Shown here in pieces: positions 34,658 through 47,475 of a stretch of 50,000 nt of DNA. The translations under genes were made by a program, and so were the position numbers. Positions within the stretch are counted from its first letter, which is position 1. Each line of letters begins with the position of its first letter. A model generated the notes under the pieces. The model had not been told where the DNA came from and searched no databases. It saw only the letters and a list, made by a program, of their open reading frames with translations. The stretch spans positions 1-50,000 of the forward strand of contig JAHBMJ010005908.1 in the NCBI GenBank assembly GCA_018398765.1. The letters run 5' to 3'. This DNA is from Chromera velia (taxonomy: Eukaryota; Sar; Chromeraceae).

Positions 34658-37600
34658 AGATAGAGATAGATTCGTGCACCCTTAATTCGACAGATCTGCT
34701 TCTTCTGACCCTTAGCTCCTTTCCCTCTCTCCCCCCCCTCGCCTTTGTTTGTTGACGCCACCAGCAGAGGACTCAGACGACGACGAGGAGACAAAAGGCA
34801 AAGAGAAGGACAAGACGCTCCGACCGTTCCCGCCCTTCCTCGGGATCGCCCTCTTCCGCACTGTGGCGATGACGAACCACTCCTGCTGGCCTAACGCCGA
34901 GGTAGACTACACGTTGGATAAGCGGAGCATCGTCAGAGCTCTTCGGGATGTCTTGCCTGGAGAGGAAATAGTACAGGTGCGTGGTCGGTTGGTTCCTGAA
35001 AGAGTCAGATGGTTGCGTGTGTTGTTCCATCCCAAATGGAGGAATAAAAGGGGTCTGATCGCTGGGGAAATTTGTCTGGATAGAAAGGGATTCGGGGAAA
35101 GGTCGAAAGAGTGGAAGCAGGCGGAAACCGGAGAGAGAGAGAGAGAGGTTCTTCCTTCCAGATGCGTATGTGACAACATGGATGGATGGATGGATTGATG
35201 TGTGTTGAGTCCGGTGAGGGTATTTCTCCTCTTTCCTTCTTGTCTTCAATTTGCGACTTGATTGATGCTTTGAAGGTTCCCGTTTGCAGTTGTTGGGAGA
35301 GAACTTTCCTCCTTCAACGTCCTTTCCTGTTTGGATTTTGTGTATGATTAATATCCTTCGTATGCACTTGAATTCAGTGTGGATGAATGGAATGGATTGG
35401 AATGCAGTCGTATATTGATGAGGCTCTCCCCCTGGACAAACGGCAGAAGGCACTCCGGACTGATTACGGATTCATGTGCAGGTCTGTTCGTTGGCTTCTC
35501 TCTTGTCAACCTCTTGTGTGTCCAAAAAAGAAGAGAGGGAAAAAGAAAGAAACAGACAGTGTGTCTTTCTTTCAATGTGTGCGTGTAAAAAAAAAAGAGA
35601 GGGAAAGCGATGCTTCAATAGACGGCCTGCGAACTTTCTCAGACTCTCCTCTCCATGATCGGTGCCGTCGATACATGCTTGTGAGCGTGCATGCATGCCC
35701 CCCCCTTGTTCACTTGACATGCAAGTGTTGAGATGTGGACCTTTACCTTCGTTTTTCTATATCTGCGTTCCTGTGCCCGTCTCCCTGTTTTTTGTCTATT
35801 CTTTCTCAGGTGCTCCAAGTGTCGGGTGGAGGCAGGACGCGAACTCTTGGGAAGGGCAAAGGCACGAGAGAGAGAGGCGAAGGGAGCTGCCTCCAGCTCC
35901 TCAAGTGTTGGACAACAGGGAGGGGAGGAAGGGGAGACGCCCTCTTCCGAGATCACGCCTGTGAGTGTTTTCAATCGACTTGTGGATTGTGTCGGTTTTC
36001 ATGTCTGTCTGTCTTTCCATTTTTCTCTTTTTTTTTTCTCTCTTCCTTTTGTGTTGAGTGGAAGCAGAAGAGGATTAACATGTGAACCCAGCGATCCCGT
36101 GAAAGTTTGTCGGGAGGTCAAGAGGCAAGGGGCGCATAACTCTCACCTTTCGGCCCCCCTGCCCACGTTGTTTGATTGTTGTTCTTTTCTCCTGTCTTTG
36201 TTCTTTCTTTTCTTCTTTTTGTCTATTGTGTACATGAAGAAAAGAAGGGCGAAGCAGAAAGACACAGTCTGTCCGTCTGTCCCACTCTCTCTCCCCCCCC
36301 CTCTCTCTCGCTCTCTCTGCCGACTTGTTGATTTTCAATTGAAAAAAGAAGGCTGCAAAGAATGGTAGCGTTCAGAAACAGAGCGACATGGTCTTCTGCC
36401 TATCGATCGGAGGGTGTGTATGGGTGTGGGTGTGCCCGTCGCCTGTGTGTAGTTGGTATGTATATCTCTGTATCCTGTATGTGCTCGCACGAATGCAGGG
36501 TGAGCTCTCCGAGCGTTTGGCTCTCTCTGAGGAGACAGTGGTCCAGGTCCTCAGACAACTGGTGGGTGGGTCGGTCGGGTTCCAGGCAGGCAGGGAGGTA
36601 GGCAGGCAGGCAGGAAGGGTATCTTTCCTTCCTTCTCTTTCTAATGTCGTTAGACACAACCCCAATGACTGACCGACCGCAACCCGTTTGCCTTCAAGAT
36701 TCTTTTGAGAAACCAGCGGCGTTGTGCAGACCGATCGCGTGTCGCCCCCCCCCCCCCTGCTTCCTTTTTGGTTCTACATTCACAAGGGAGGTCTTCGGAG
36801 GACATCCTCTTCCTGGTCTTGAGTGAGAGTGGTCATTTTTGAGGAGGGATAGGAGAAGGTTGTTTCTCTTCATCTAAGTACGCGTGTGTGTGTGTGTGTG
36901 TGTGTGTGTGCAGGAAAAGGATGCACGTTCTCGAGAGGGAGAGGACGACGAAGAGGAAGAGGACGCGGATGAAGATGAAGCACTCAAGAAGGGAGCAGAG
37001 AGGGATAAGGACGAAGACGGGGAGGGAGTCCGTCTGTTTGCTTCCCCACAATCGGCAAAAGAAGACGAAGAGAGACAACGCGGGGCTGCCCCCCTCCGCT
37101 TTCCTCCTGGGTCCATTTGTGAGACGTTGGAGGTTCAGGCAACCACCAGGGCACTGCAGCTGTCTATGAGGGCATCCGCTCAGGAAGTCGGACGGGTAGA
37201 GGGAGATGAAGTAGAAGGCACAGCTGTGCCAGACGCCTCGCGTAGATTCCTCACGGATGGGGGTGATGGGACAGAAGGGGGTAGGAAGGATGGGATGAAA
37301 GTCTCCGAATCTGTGGGGGGTCTGAAGGGTGGACGGAAGGGGGATGATGCAACAGAGACGGAAGAGAGTGACGATGCAGACGGAAGCGATGCGAGTGGAG
37401 AGGACGATTCGAGTCCACATGGACCCTTGGTCAGTTGACTCACACGGTGTTTAATTGTTTCCCCTTCCTTTTTGCGCGTGCGTTTATTTGCTTAATTATC
37501 GCTCAACAGGGTGAGGTCTCACATTTCCGTGTCGACGGGGGTTCCCCTTTCTGTCCTTTTTCAAAGAGCTCAGCAACTTGTGTGCTCTTCGAGCCCCTTT

Positions 37601-40600
37601 CTGCTGGCTGATTCACCTCCCTGATGATGTTTTCCTCTCTGTCCCTGTCTGCAGATTTCCCCCCCCACACTCGCCTCTACCAACCCCCTCCCACCCCGTC
37701 TCTGTGCGGACTCCCCAGGAGGGTCCGAGGGAAAAAAAGAGACCGTCCCCCCAGGGGCAGGAGGAAGAGAAACAACCACACAGGGCCCAGGTCTCTTCTT
37801 CCCACAGCCCCTGCCCCTGCACGCGCAGCCCCCCAAAGTCATCCCACTGCCTGAAAAAGAACACCAGAAAGAAATGGAGGCAGTGAAGCCACAGAAATCC
37901 CATGAGGCCACGATGAAGAAAAAAGGGAAGCGGGCAGAAAAGAGTACGTCACCGATACTGCAGCAAGAACCTCCCCCTGAGTGCAGCCGCCACGCTGCCC
38001 AGAGCCCTCTCCCCCCTTCTATGCTTCCCGCCTCTCTACCTCTGTCCCCCCCAATGCATGGAATTTCAATGCATCAGAGAGAAGACCCCATCACAAAAGA
38101 GAAAGCAGTGAAGAGGCCAGCAGCCCAACGAGGCCTCTCCTCGATGTCCACGGCAGAGTCAGAGACCCAGGATGGTACGGCTGTCGAACGCAGGAATGTG
38201 AAGTCGACAAAGGGGCAGAAGAGCCCTCAGAAGAATGCCGCGAAGAGATCCCCCCAGAACCGAAAAGGAGGGGCATCCCCGTCTCCCCCCCGCATTCACC
38301 GCCCCCCTCCCACTGCTGCTGGAGCATATGACGTCGAGTCTCGTCTGCCTGATGGAGAAGAGTGGGGGGCAACAGTGAAGGAGAGGAGGGAGCAGAAGGT
38401 GAGAGCCTTGCTGATGCTTGCAGAGGAGGAAGCAGAGATCAGGAGGGGTGCAGGGAAGGAAATCCCTCTTTCCCTTCGCCCCCTCCACATGCAGATTTGC
38501 GTTCCTAGCGAGAGTCTGCAGCCTTCCCTTGTCACTCTCCTGCCTCCAGCTTTGCGGGACCGCATGATGGCTCTAGACCTTCCAGAGACGGGAGAGGAAG
38601 ATGACGAAGGGAGGGGACCTGGGGGATCGGAGGGAGTGGCACTGTTTGACGAAAGTTTTGGCAGGGAGGCAACAGGGGAAGAAGACCCCATGGCTACTCA
38701 CCCAGGTCTCCAGAATGCAGTCAACCTGGTGGAAGTCGCCAGAGCCCGTCAGCACTTGCGCCTGTTGGAAGAGACACAGCAGCACCAGCAGCGGTTGATG
38801 AAAAAGACACACCAGGGACAGGAGAAAGCACCCAAAGTTTCTTCTGAAGCCTGTCTGTCACCTCCACAACAGAAGCAAAAGCCGAAAACCCAAAACAGTC
38901 GAAGCGTGCCCATGCAAAAGTCCAAGAAAGCCCCTTCAATTTCTCACCCCGGAACCGTTGCCGTTCCAATTTCTCGAAAAGAGAAGGAGAAAACAAAGGG
39001 CCCCAACCCTTCTTCTGCCTGTGCCGACTGTCACCACCCGTCACGCCCACACCACACAAAAGAAAAAGACAATCAAAAGGCAAAGGCAGCCCCCAAGCAC
39101 ACAGACTCTACAGGCCACAGCTCTGCTCCAAGAGGCGTCACACTGGGACCTCCAAGACGTCCAAAGGACACAAAGGAGGGTATCACAGAGGGCAAAGCAG
39201 CAAAGACAGAAGGAAAGGAGGGCAAAGCAGCAAAGACAGAAGGCAAGGAGGGCAAAGCAGCAAAGACAGAAGGCAAGGCAGCAAACCAAGGGACCACCCC
39301 CGAAGAATCCCAAAACCCTGCAGCCTCAGTCCCCCCTCTTCGTCTGAACGCCCCTCCTCCTGCAGAGAGAGAAAGGAAACTAGGTGCCCGTCTCCGAAAG
39401 ATTGTGCATCCTTCCTCTTCGACCCCCACGCCGAAAGGAGAACGAAAGGCAGTCCCCGTCCCCAACCCCCCACCCCCCTCTGTTTTGGAACGCTGTGGAG
39501 GAGAAGAAGCCAAGCAGACTGAAGCCGCTCTCTCACGGTTTCAAGCTGAAGAAAAGACAAAGCTGCACGCCAAACACCCCTACAAGCGTAACGCCCCGTC
39601 ACTCACTACCTTTTCAGGATCCATGCGCTCCTCTGCCAACAGCTCCTCTCTCCACCCCCCTCCCTCTGCCTCTGTCCCCTCTCTATGCCCTGAACCAGAG
39701 ACGCAACAGACCCAAAAAAGGGCATCCCTCAGTCTGTCCCTCTCCGCATCCAAAAAAAAGAACGCCCCCCCCCCGTCTCTGTCCTCCAAGAAGGCGATCA
39801 CCAAACCAAAAAATATTCCTGCCGCTCCTTCCCTGTCCAACTCTTCTTCTACTGCGCCCGTTGCTGTGCCAGCCGCAGTCATGGCAGCCGCTCACGAGCA
39901 AGGAGAACTCCGTCCCAACACCGTCGCAGCTCTCGGAAGAAAAGCCGCCCCCCTCCCGACAGAGCCCGAGAAGCCCAGGCCTCAGTCACAGCAGTGTTTC
40001 TTCCGCAAGAAGCTCACCAATGCCACAGGCGGACGGTACCTCTCCGACATTTTGCGTGACGCAGAGGCCGCTGTCTCAGGTTCTCTTGGTCCGTCCGCAC
40101 ACCACAAACAGGGAGGGGGGGGCCGCGTCCGCCGTGCCCACCTCGATCCCCTGTCTTCCCCTGCCCCTGGAGGAAAACAGAACATACAGACACAGAAGAA
40201 GAAGAAAAAGAACGAATCCCGCAGACAGCCTCCTGGGAAGAATCACGAAACCCCACAAGAGAAAGCGGCCTTCCCCCCCCGGGTACCTGTCTCCTCCGCG
40301 TCTTCGGCCCTTGTGCCGGGACAGAGAAAGACTCAGCCTTCGGGAGGGGAGAGAGGTGAGGAGGTGAACCGTCAAGGAGGGGGAAGAGGGCCCCTCGCGA
40401 AGAAGGCAAAGGGAAAAGAGCGCAACCAGATGAGAAACCGCCTCGCCCCCCTGCAGTCCTCCCCGGTCCCTGCATCACGAGAAGTGAATCTTCCCTCCAC
40501 GCAGCAAGAGAACGAGAGCACAGACAGAGAGCGCTTTGGAGGTTCTCTGGTGGGAGTGTCCCCCGAGATCACCCGTCTCCCTTGGGGGGTTTCGTCTTCC

Positions 40601-41380
40601 CCTCAAGTATTTGATGAACTTGACGAGAAAGAGGGAGGGGGGAATGGGAGAGGGAGTTTTGGACGAAGAGGAAAGAAGAATAAGAATGGAGAGAAAGAAT
40701 GCGTGCGTCAAAGTTCTAGCGACGAGGAGAGCTCCGAAGCTGAGGGGGTGGGGGAGGGACCCTCTGCGGACGCCGCTTTACGGGAGGGTTTTGAAGGCAC
40801 AGGGACAGAGACGGATGGGAATTCTTTGTCTTCTGATGAATCGTCTGACGAACAGTCTGGTTCTGGTTCGGATGAGGAGGAGGACGGGGAGGAATCAGAT
40901 TCATCTGACGAGGGGGAGGAAGAGGAAGGTGAGGAGGGGGGTAGAAGGAAAGATGAAGAAGAGGGGGAGGATGAAGAGGACTTGTTTGCCCTCTATCTGG
41001 GCAAGGAGGGTCGAACAGATTATCTCAAGGCACTCACCGAGACAAAAGAGGGGGACCCTTCCCCTACGTCTCTCTTCCCCTCCACAGAGGAGCGTCTCCT
41101 CTTCAAAGCCAAAAGAGAAGAGGAGAAGGCTAGACAGCGAAACAAGGCGTGTGCAGAGAGACTGCAGGCTCTCATGACTGGCGGTCTGCCCCTGTCTGTG
41201 GCGGAGATGAAAGCAAACGCAGCTGCCGCCCTTGCTCTTGCACGGAGCGATCAGAGAAGGGAAGATTCGGAGCGGATGCCCTGGCCCGGGGGGCGGGGGG
41301 AGGAAGAGGAGCCCGGTCATCATGATGATTCGGGTGGGATGGGCGATACGGTGGAAGAGGACTTCGAATGGATTCAGTAG
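30391..41380 (+). CDS. SMYD-type SET/MYND methyltransferase with long disordered tail (16 exons, 2,071 aa)
   Basis: Exons: 30391-30504, 30999-31265, 31694-31736, 32085-32237, 32559-32742, 32808-32937, 32984-33033, 33104-33428, 33889-34020, 34387-34465, 34768-34976, 35408-35481, 35810-35960, 36499-36561, 36914-37429, 37655-41380. All junctions keep phase (6,216 nt). The SET domain begins with GRGLVAKRRIVKGEVIY (from residue 47) and is split by a MYND finger (C83SYC86 ... CPLHCGDVFCSTLC ... GPHRILC). The core returns with NHSCWPNAEV (residues 529-538), RALRDVLPGEEI, SYIDEALPLDKRQKAL and post-SET CRCSKC. NHSCxPN and the GEEI/YID segments are the S-adenosylmethionine and lysine-channel motifs of SMYD enzymes, which methylate histone or other lysines. 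About 1,240 C-terminal residues in one exon are low-complexity: Pro/Ser/Lys-rich, a 10-residue repeat (GKEGKAAKTE), then a strongly acidic block and a conserved-looking end (DLFALYLGKEGRTDYLKAL). Confidence 0.87.
34063..34250. repeat. (CT)n-rich intron filling
   Basis: CT dinucleotides with CTCC and CTCTG variants fill the intron after exon 33889-34020. A roughly 60-base sub-block (CTCCCTCCCTCCTCTCTCTG) recurs three times. Confidence 0.85.
34617..34656. repeat. (GT)n microsatellite in intron
   Basis: A GT run within the intron before exon 34768-34976 of the SMYD gene. Confidence 0.85.
36884..36913 (+). repeat. (GT)n run forming a splice acceptor region
   Basis: An uninterrupted GT repeat is followed directly by GCAG and exon 36914-37429, taking the place of a pyrimidine tract. 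Confidence 0.85.
39188..39277 (+). repeat. 30-bp coding tandem repeat in SMYD tail
   Basis: Three units encode GKEGKAAKTE-like decapeptides, lysine-rich, in the disordered tail. Confidence 0.85.
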
Positions 41381-42048
41381 ACACCTTGCAAATACTAGTA
41401 TGCCGCCGGCTAGCTAGACAAACGGCTGTCAAACGCGTGCACCTTCATGCCTTCTTCAATCAAATTTTCGATTCAAGTGGCGCTGTCAATTAAACAGTGG
41501 ATGAAATACGATTAAATACCGGCTAGAATACCGGTTACACGATTAATCTGTTTCGGTACAAAATGAGCTAAGCTAGGCTAGACTTATTTTAAAACTAAGA
41601 TACAATTAGATACTTAATTTAGATGTTATTTGAATGAATGAATGAATGAATTTACTAAGATATCATATTTAATATACTTTCTAGTTCACTCCTTAAATTT
41701 TAAGTGTACAGATTACTAAGTGCTCCTCATACGATTGGGGAACTCCTGGGGGGAGGACTGGGGGGAGGACTTCATTCAAAGGGGCGGAATTAAACGAAGA
41801 GAAATAAAAGCTACAGGTTACACACAAAAAAAAAAATACATGTTTCCTCAACTTTTTTTATATAAGGTTAAAAGCTAGGTTAAAAGTTAGATATATATAC
41901 ATTCTGTGTGGAAAAGTATGGTTAGAACTATGGACGTCTATAGGTTGAAATGAAGATAGAATAGTAGAATAGTCCAATCGTACTAGCCCTGACTCTAGCC
42001 CTGACTAAGAATAGTTGGAATAGGCTATTCTATCATATAAAATATAGG
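41381..42048. other. AT-rich 3' flank of SMYD gene
   Basis: No gene seen. Contains AATGAATGAATG repeats near 41632-41650 and two close GGGGGGAGGACT copies near 41748-41770. Confidence 0.5.
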
Positions 42049-42056
42049 GTATATAA

Positions 42057-42744
42057 CTAGGGGTGGTCTTTAAATAGATTTTTTTTAGTTTAGATTTTTT
42101 ACCTCTTCCAAACTAATATAATGATCTATCTAAAAAATCTAAAAAAAAATGTAAAAAATATATAAATATAATTACCTCGATCCCTGAACCTATTAATCTA
42201 AGTACCACTTGAAAAAATATAATCAAGATGATCTCTATCTGCGGCATCGTTTTTCAAGAGACTACAAGAGACCGTCCACGCCTGCGGTGTAGATGGTCAA
42301 GACACTAGTCAAGAGATCGTCCAGATATGCGGCTTTAGCTTTCAAGACACCGCGTAAATAATCTGCGCCTGCGGCGTAGACTTTCAAGCTTATCTAAAAA
42401 TACGGCTTGAACTTTTAAGTGGTATTTAGCTCTAAGAAACTAGATCTGGGTAGCCTTCATGATGCCGGTAAGTACTATGAAGGAAGGTTCAGAGAGGTGA
42501 ATTTAACACTCGTAGGCAGATAAGGAGTTGAGTGCTCTCTTTATCCTCGTTCATCACAGCAGAGCATTTCCGTTCTCCCTCTGATACGCATGCCCCGGCC
42601 TGCAAGCTCTGCTTGGAGATCTTCATCAACCTGCTGGAAGGTGGACCGGGGAGGAGTTGCCCCGTTTAGATTAGTTAGATTATTAAGATAGATTTTTTTT
42701 TTTGAAGATCTAATATAAATAATCTATCTAGCGACCACTCTTAG
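42057..42744. mobile_element. short hAT-like non-autonomous element (MITE)
   Basis: Left end CTAGGGGTGGTC and right end, read inward, CTAAGAGTGGTC form an inverted repeat that extends imperfectly into TA(A/G)ATAGATT. Flanking octamers match 7 of 8 (GTATATAA at 42049-42056, GTATATAT at 42745-42752). The interior of about 690 bases has no coding frame of note; it includes degenerate repeats of TGCGGC ... CAAGA(G/C) at 42239-42415. Size, ends and duplication fit a miniature hAT derivative. Confidence 0.65.
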
Positions 42745-42752
42745 GTATATAT

Positions 42753-45700
42753 AAGAAATATTATAGACTAGATAATCTAGATTATAGAAATATGATAGAA
42801 ATTTATATACTTTATTGCACTAACATTGCCTCTCTCTAGGCTGTGCACTAGATAAAAAAATAAAAAAATAACTATATAAGAAAACTTCTTTAAAAATCTA
42901 TTTTTTTTATTTATTTATCACCCCTATAGCCCCCTTAACTAGACAAACAATTAATTGTTGTTTAGGTGTTGACAATGTGGTGTATGAGTATTGCAGGGAG
43001 TGTTGCAAGAAAAACAACTGTTGTTTAGTGGATCGATAAATAAATAAAAAAATTAAAAACTATAGCAAAACTTTTTTTTTCTATTTAGGTAGTGCAGGGC
43101 CTAGGCCTCTCCGCACTCACTCCCGATCTGATCATTCTGATGAGACGGTTCCTACTAAACTTCCCAGCTTGCATGAAGCCGGAGATTCCTACACGCATGC
43201 TTCATAGCATGCAAGTGCCCTAGCAAGTGCCTGATTGCACTGCAGTCCAGTGAGTCGATCGGCCGGGCCACTTGCCCATCGACTGACCGCCCGCCCTACT
43301 CCCTGATCTTCATGTCTTTCTTCAAGCAAGAAAGACTGTTAGAAAGACCGATCAACTGCTTGTCAAGGTGAGGAGAGGGACAACGACCTCACTCACCGAA
43401 AAAACTTCGAACGATCGGAGGTTGAATTCTAAGTTGAATTCACTTTACCAAAAGAAGAATTTCTTTCTTCCCTGCATGCCCTCAGACGACGTGCAGCCTG
43501 GCTCGCCTGAGTCATTCATTCGTTCCTTCAGTTCGATAAGTGAAAATTAAAAAAGTACTGCAACACATACGGTATGGGTCCATTCATTCATTGTCTTCAA
43601 TTCTTGGGGAGGGCTTGCTGGCCATTCGGACGAGCAGTCATTGTATTCCCCGTTTCCTTCTTTCGTTCTTTCTTTCCTTCTTGCTTTTTTTTATTCACTG
43701 GCCAAACGAATTGAAAGAGAAACAATCGCCCATGCATGTGAGTGTATGCGTGTTAATGGATCGGTCAAAGTTTCGAAGACTGAGAGGGAAAAGGAAAGGG
43801 AACGAAAACACTGAAGAAACGGAAAAGAAGAAAGACAGAAGAAAAGACCAATTTATGAGGGTGAGTGCCTGCTGCCACACGGCTACTTCTTCGATCAGAT
43901 CGCAGGAAGAGTGAAGAGCATAGAAAGAACAAAACTGGGAAGAGGAAAAAACAGACCGGCAGCCTGAACGGTCAAATTTCCCATATTAAAAAAACAGAAA
44001 AACAAAAGAGGGATGCTGTTTTACATACACGCATGGACAATTAATATGAATCAGTGTCGCATGCATGAGAGAAGTGAGCACCACACCCCCCTGCATCCCT
44101 CTCATCGGAAAGGGTGCAAAGCCCTTCCTTTTCATTTCAACCCCCCAACCCCTTTCTAATACCCCTTCCCCATCCCCAAAACTGCAGCCCCCCTCTCCAC
44201 TTTCCCGCTGTCCCTCGTGACCCCCTCCCGCCCCCCCGAGATCATGGCAGCATGAACAGAGGACCGGCATGGCACCGGCACTCCCTTTCCCCCCGCCCCT
44301 TCCCAGCCCTAGCCAAGCCCCCAATTCCCCTCCCCCCCCTCCCTCATATGCTTGCAGGAAAACCCATTCGGACGAGAAGAAACACATTGAGTGCAGTCAT
44401 GGAGTCACGCAGACAAAAAAGAGACCGGCGTGCAGAGGGAGGAGAGGGATGACGGATCAAAAGGGAAACAACAGACTGACTGCAAGAAAGACGGTATTTG
44501 TTTGACTCAAGAGGTGAGGTGTGATGGAATATGTGATGCAGTCAGATAAGAAAACAGGACGAAAACCATCCGGAAAGAAGCGAAGGAAGGAGAAGGAATG
44601 ATCTGCACGCCCGAACAGTGACATACATATGACGCACGCAATCGATCTCTGTTGTTACCGTTCAATTAAAAGATCAAACGCCGACTCACTCACAGACACA
44701 TGGAGCATCTCCCCCCCCCCCTTACCACCCTGTCCCCAACGAGTTTCTTATATTCACTCCATCAGTCAGTCCATCACTGACGCACGACAAAAAAGAAAGA
44801 GCACAAAGAAGATCCATCCACCTCGGCCAAACACGATGGACGGCTCACCCTCAGAAGAGGCGGGCTGTCCTCCCTGCTGGCTCATTTCGGTTTCATCCCC
44901 CCTCCTCCCTGTCCCACTAGAACGCAGAACGAAGAAAGGGGAGCAGGTGGTCCTTCAGTGCTCAATCTAGAAGCCTCCCTGTTTGACCAGTTTTGTTTCG
45001 TGGCTAGCAACCAACACCCCACACCCGCCCTCCCTCCCAGCACCCCCCAGGCATACGAGCCAGAAAATTCATGCAAACCCTTCCCCTCCCTCCCCACCCT
45101 TTCATCCCACAGCATAGGCCCACAGCCCAAATTCCCTTCCCAACAGAGGCACTTTCACGAACACCGAAAATGCAAATGAAGAAAAAAAAACAGAAAAAAG
45201 GTAAGAGAGGCACTAGTAAACCCGCGCAATCTCCTCCACGAATTCACACGAATGAATCGATAGAGCATGCATAGATCCGATCCACCCACTTACTTTTCTT
45301 TGCAGCATTCGAACGGACGGATTTCTTTTCTCTCTCGCTCTACGCCTCTCACTCTCTGGCATTCCTGGCTATGCCGATTTTTGCCTCCCCTCCCTTCCCT
45401 GGGCGTCTCCGTACAAGCCCCCCCCCCTGCTGAAATCGGTTGAACGGCAGCAACGCACGGCCTCTTTCAGTCGTGCGCTGTGCATCTCCTCACTCACTGA
45501 TTGATTCATTGAAAGAAAGGTCTGACGGGAGGGCTTGAACGAGCCATGCACACAGAGAAAAGCGGAGGTACAGAAAAAGAGGCCATACAGTCTTCCTCCC
45601 TCCTTCCCTCCCTCCCCACGCATCGATCTAGTACACCACATGCGACTATGGATGCACTGAAAGGCTGACGGACAAAGGGACACAGATACAGACAGTCGAG

Positions 45701-46281
45701 GATGAGAACGAATCCCCCCCTATCCCCCCCGCACCCCACATCAGTTAGTTGTTCGCGTACACGGAATATTCTGACATGTACGTGTACATTCACGCCAATG
45801 CAGCCCCCCTTTCGCTTAAGGGCGCCTGCTCTAGTCATTGTCTTGCATGCCGCCAATCCGACACACCCACACACACCCACACACCCACACACACTCACAC
45901 ATACACCAGAACGATCGAACTCGGGGACGCACTCCAAATGCCGTGCACTTGTTCGTTCAGGACAAACAGTCTAGTCACGTAATTTACTTACAGGCATCAG
46001 TCAGTTCATCAGTCAGTCAGATTTCTCTAAGTGAATTTTCTTTTTCCTGACCGCCTGCCATCAGATCATCTCTTACATTGAGCAAGTCTAATGATTCATT
46101 TGAAGAGGAAGAAGAGGGAGTGAGAAGGTGTGTGAAGAGAGACGACTCGGTCTATTCCACTTATCGATCGCCATGCAGAGCCTGTCCCTTGAAAATGAAA
46201 AAGAAACAAAGACACAGAATCGATGTGGCAATTAATGAAAGACCGCTTCCCCAAAACAAAACAAAAAAGAAGATACCAGAG
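42753..46281. other. long gene-poor interval
   Basis: No exon with matching splice signals and phase was found on either strand. 42760-43090 is AT-rich; 44080-44370 and 44710-45130 are C-rich with several CCCCCC runs; (CACACCCA)n repeats lie at 45866-45903. Short frames (43540-43914, 44629-44970, 45506-45937) lack recognisable domains. An unrecognised fast-evolving gene or non-coding RNA cannot be excluded. Confidence 0.45.
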
Positions 46282-47475
46282 TCACTCTTCCTTCGACACT
46301 TCTTCTTCTCGGTCTCTCGCTCTCTCTATTGCCTGCAAGGTCTCTTCTTTCTCTTTCACTTCACTTTCTATCCACCCACCAGAGAGACAGAGAGATCCAT
46401 ATTGATCCCTGGCTAATTCGGTGTCGGTCTCACGCATCGGTCGAAGAAGGGAGGGAGTTCTCTTACTTCCCGTGTAAGGCGAGCTTGAAAAGATGCATAC
46501 AAATAGATTTATATAGAAGCAAAGGCAGACACATACTTACTGTAAAAGCCAAGGCACGACAGAGCCTCCTTCCGTCCATTCTCACCTCCTTACCTGAAGT
46601 GGAAGTCGTTCTTTTTCTTGTGCCAAGCGGCAATTGAAGGCGCAACGAGTTCCAGATAGGCAAAAAGAGCCAGGCGGACTGTAGGAAACATCAGTGTGCC
46701 AAGACCGAAACTCATCCATCCAGCCCAGACAAGACCACTGGCAGTGTGTGCAAGAGCATCGATAATGTCCCCAACATTCAGGTGATTGATCACATGGAAG
46801 TCAAGAAAGTCCCACGGCACGAAAGGGCAGAGCTTCTGGTACTTGGCAAAATGTTTTGCAAATGCAATCAGATGATCTAGACGGTGGGGAAAAGACAGGA
46901 GAGAGAATCCCAGGACGTGAAGCATGCAGTCTGCCGTTTTATGCAATTGGAAGATAATCCACCAGAAGGACGCTGTCATTCCGTTCGAATCGTTTTGCGA
47001 AATTTGCAGCAGAAGACCGCCCGTCCCTGCAGATCGTGCAAACAAAGTTAAGAGATTTCTCTCTTACTCAGCGCAATTGAAGGATAGGAAAAGGGGCACA
47101 GAGATGGAGGGAGGGAGGCTGACCAGGAGGGTTGATGAAGAGGTAGAGGAAGTGGCTACAGCACTGGTAGAACATCAGAGTCGACGCAGCATATTGGCAG
47201 AGAATGTTCAGCTCCGTCGATGCGAAGAAAGTTGGGAGCTCTGTCGGGCCCTTGCGAGTGAGAACGCAAAGAACGAGGGCGGCATTCCCTACAGAGAAGG
47301 AAATGATAAGGAAGATAGGGAAGACGTAAGCAGACACCAAGTGCTCCAAAGTTGTGAGCTGTTTTCTCTCCGACTGTTCTGCATGTTCCCTGTTGCTGCT
47401 GCTGACGATGGACTCATGGAGTTCTATGCAGCTGTCGGAACTGCTTCTCTTGATTGCCATGGCTGGCATGGACAT
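46282..47475 (-). CDS. multipass membrane protein, three exons, about 328 aa
   Basis: Exons 47124-47475, 46594-47026 and 46282-46483 join in phase (987 nt with stop), with donors GTCAGC and GTAAGG. The first ATG (MSMPAMAIKR) follows AAG with an A at -3. Hydrophobic segments lie at about residues 47-72 (LVSAYVFPIFLIISFSVG), 91-115 (ILCQYAASTLMFYQCC) and several between about 135 and 255 (ASFWWIIFQLH, LVWAGWMSFGLGTLMF, RLALFAYLELVAPSI), suggesting four to six membrane spans. The C-terminal 65 residues are hydrophilic and end in a Glu/Lys/Arg-rich helix (EVKEKEETLQAIERARDREE). No family is recognised. It is transcribed divergently from the RING-MATH gene. Confidence 0.65.

Noticed and set aside
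38091-40711. Many 70-330 codon frames within the SMYD tail exon, including 39384-40367
   Set aside because: High GC and low complexity remove stops in all frames; the 3.7-kb frame is continuous with the upstream spliced exons.
43540-45937. Small frames in the gap before the membrane-protein gene
   Set aside because: No matching splice sites, phase continuity, domain or composition supporting coding.
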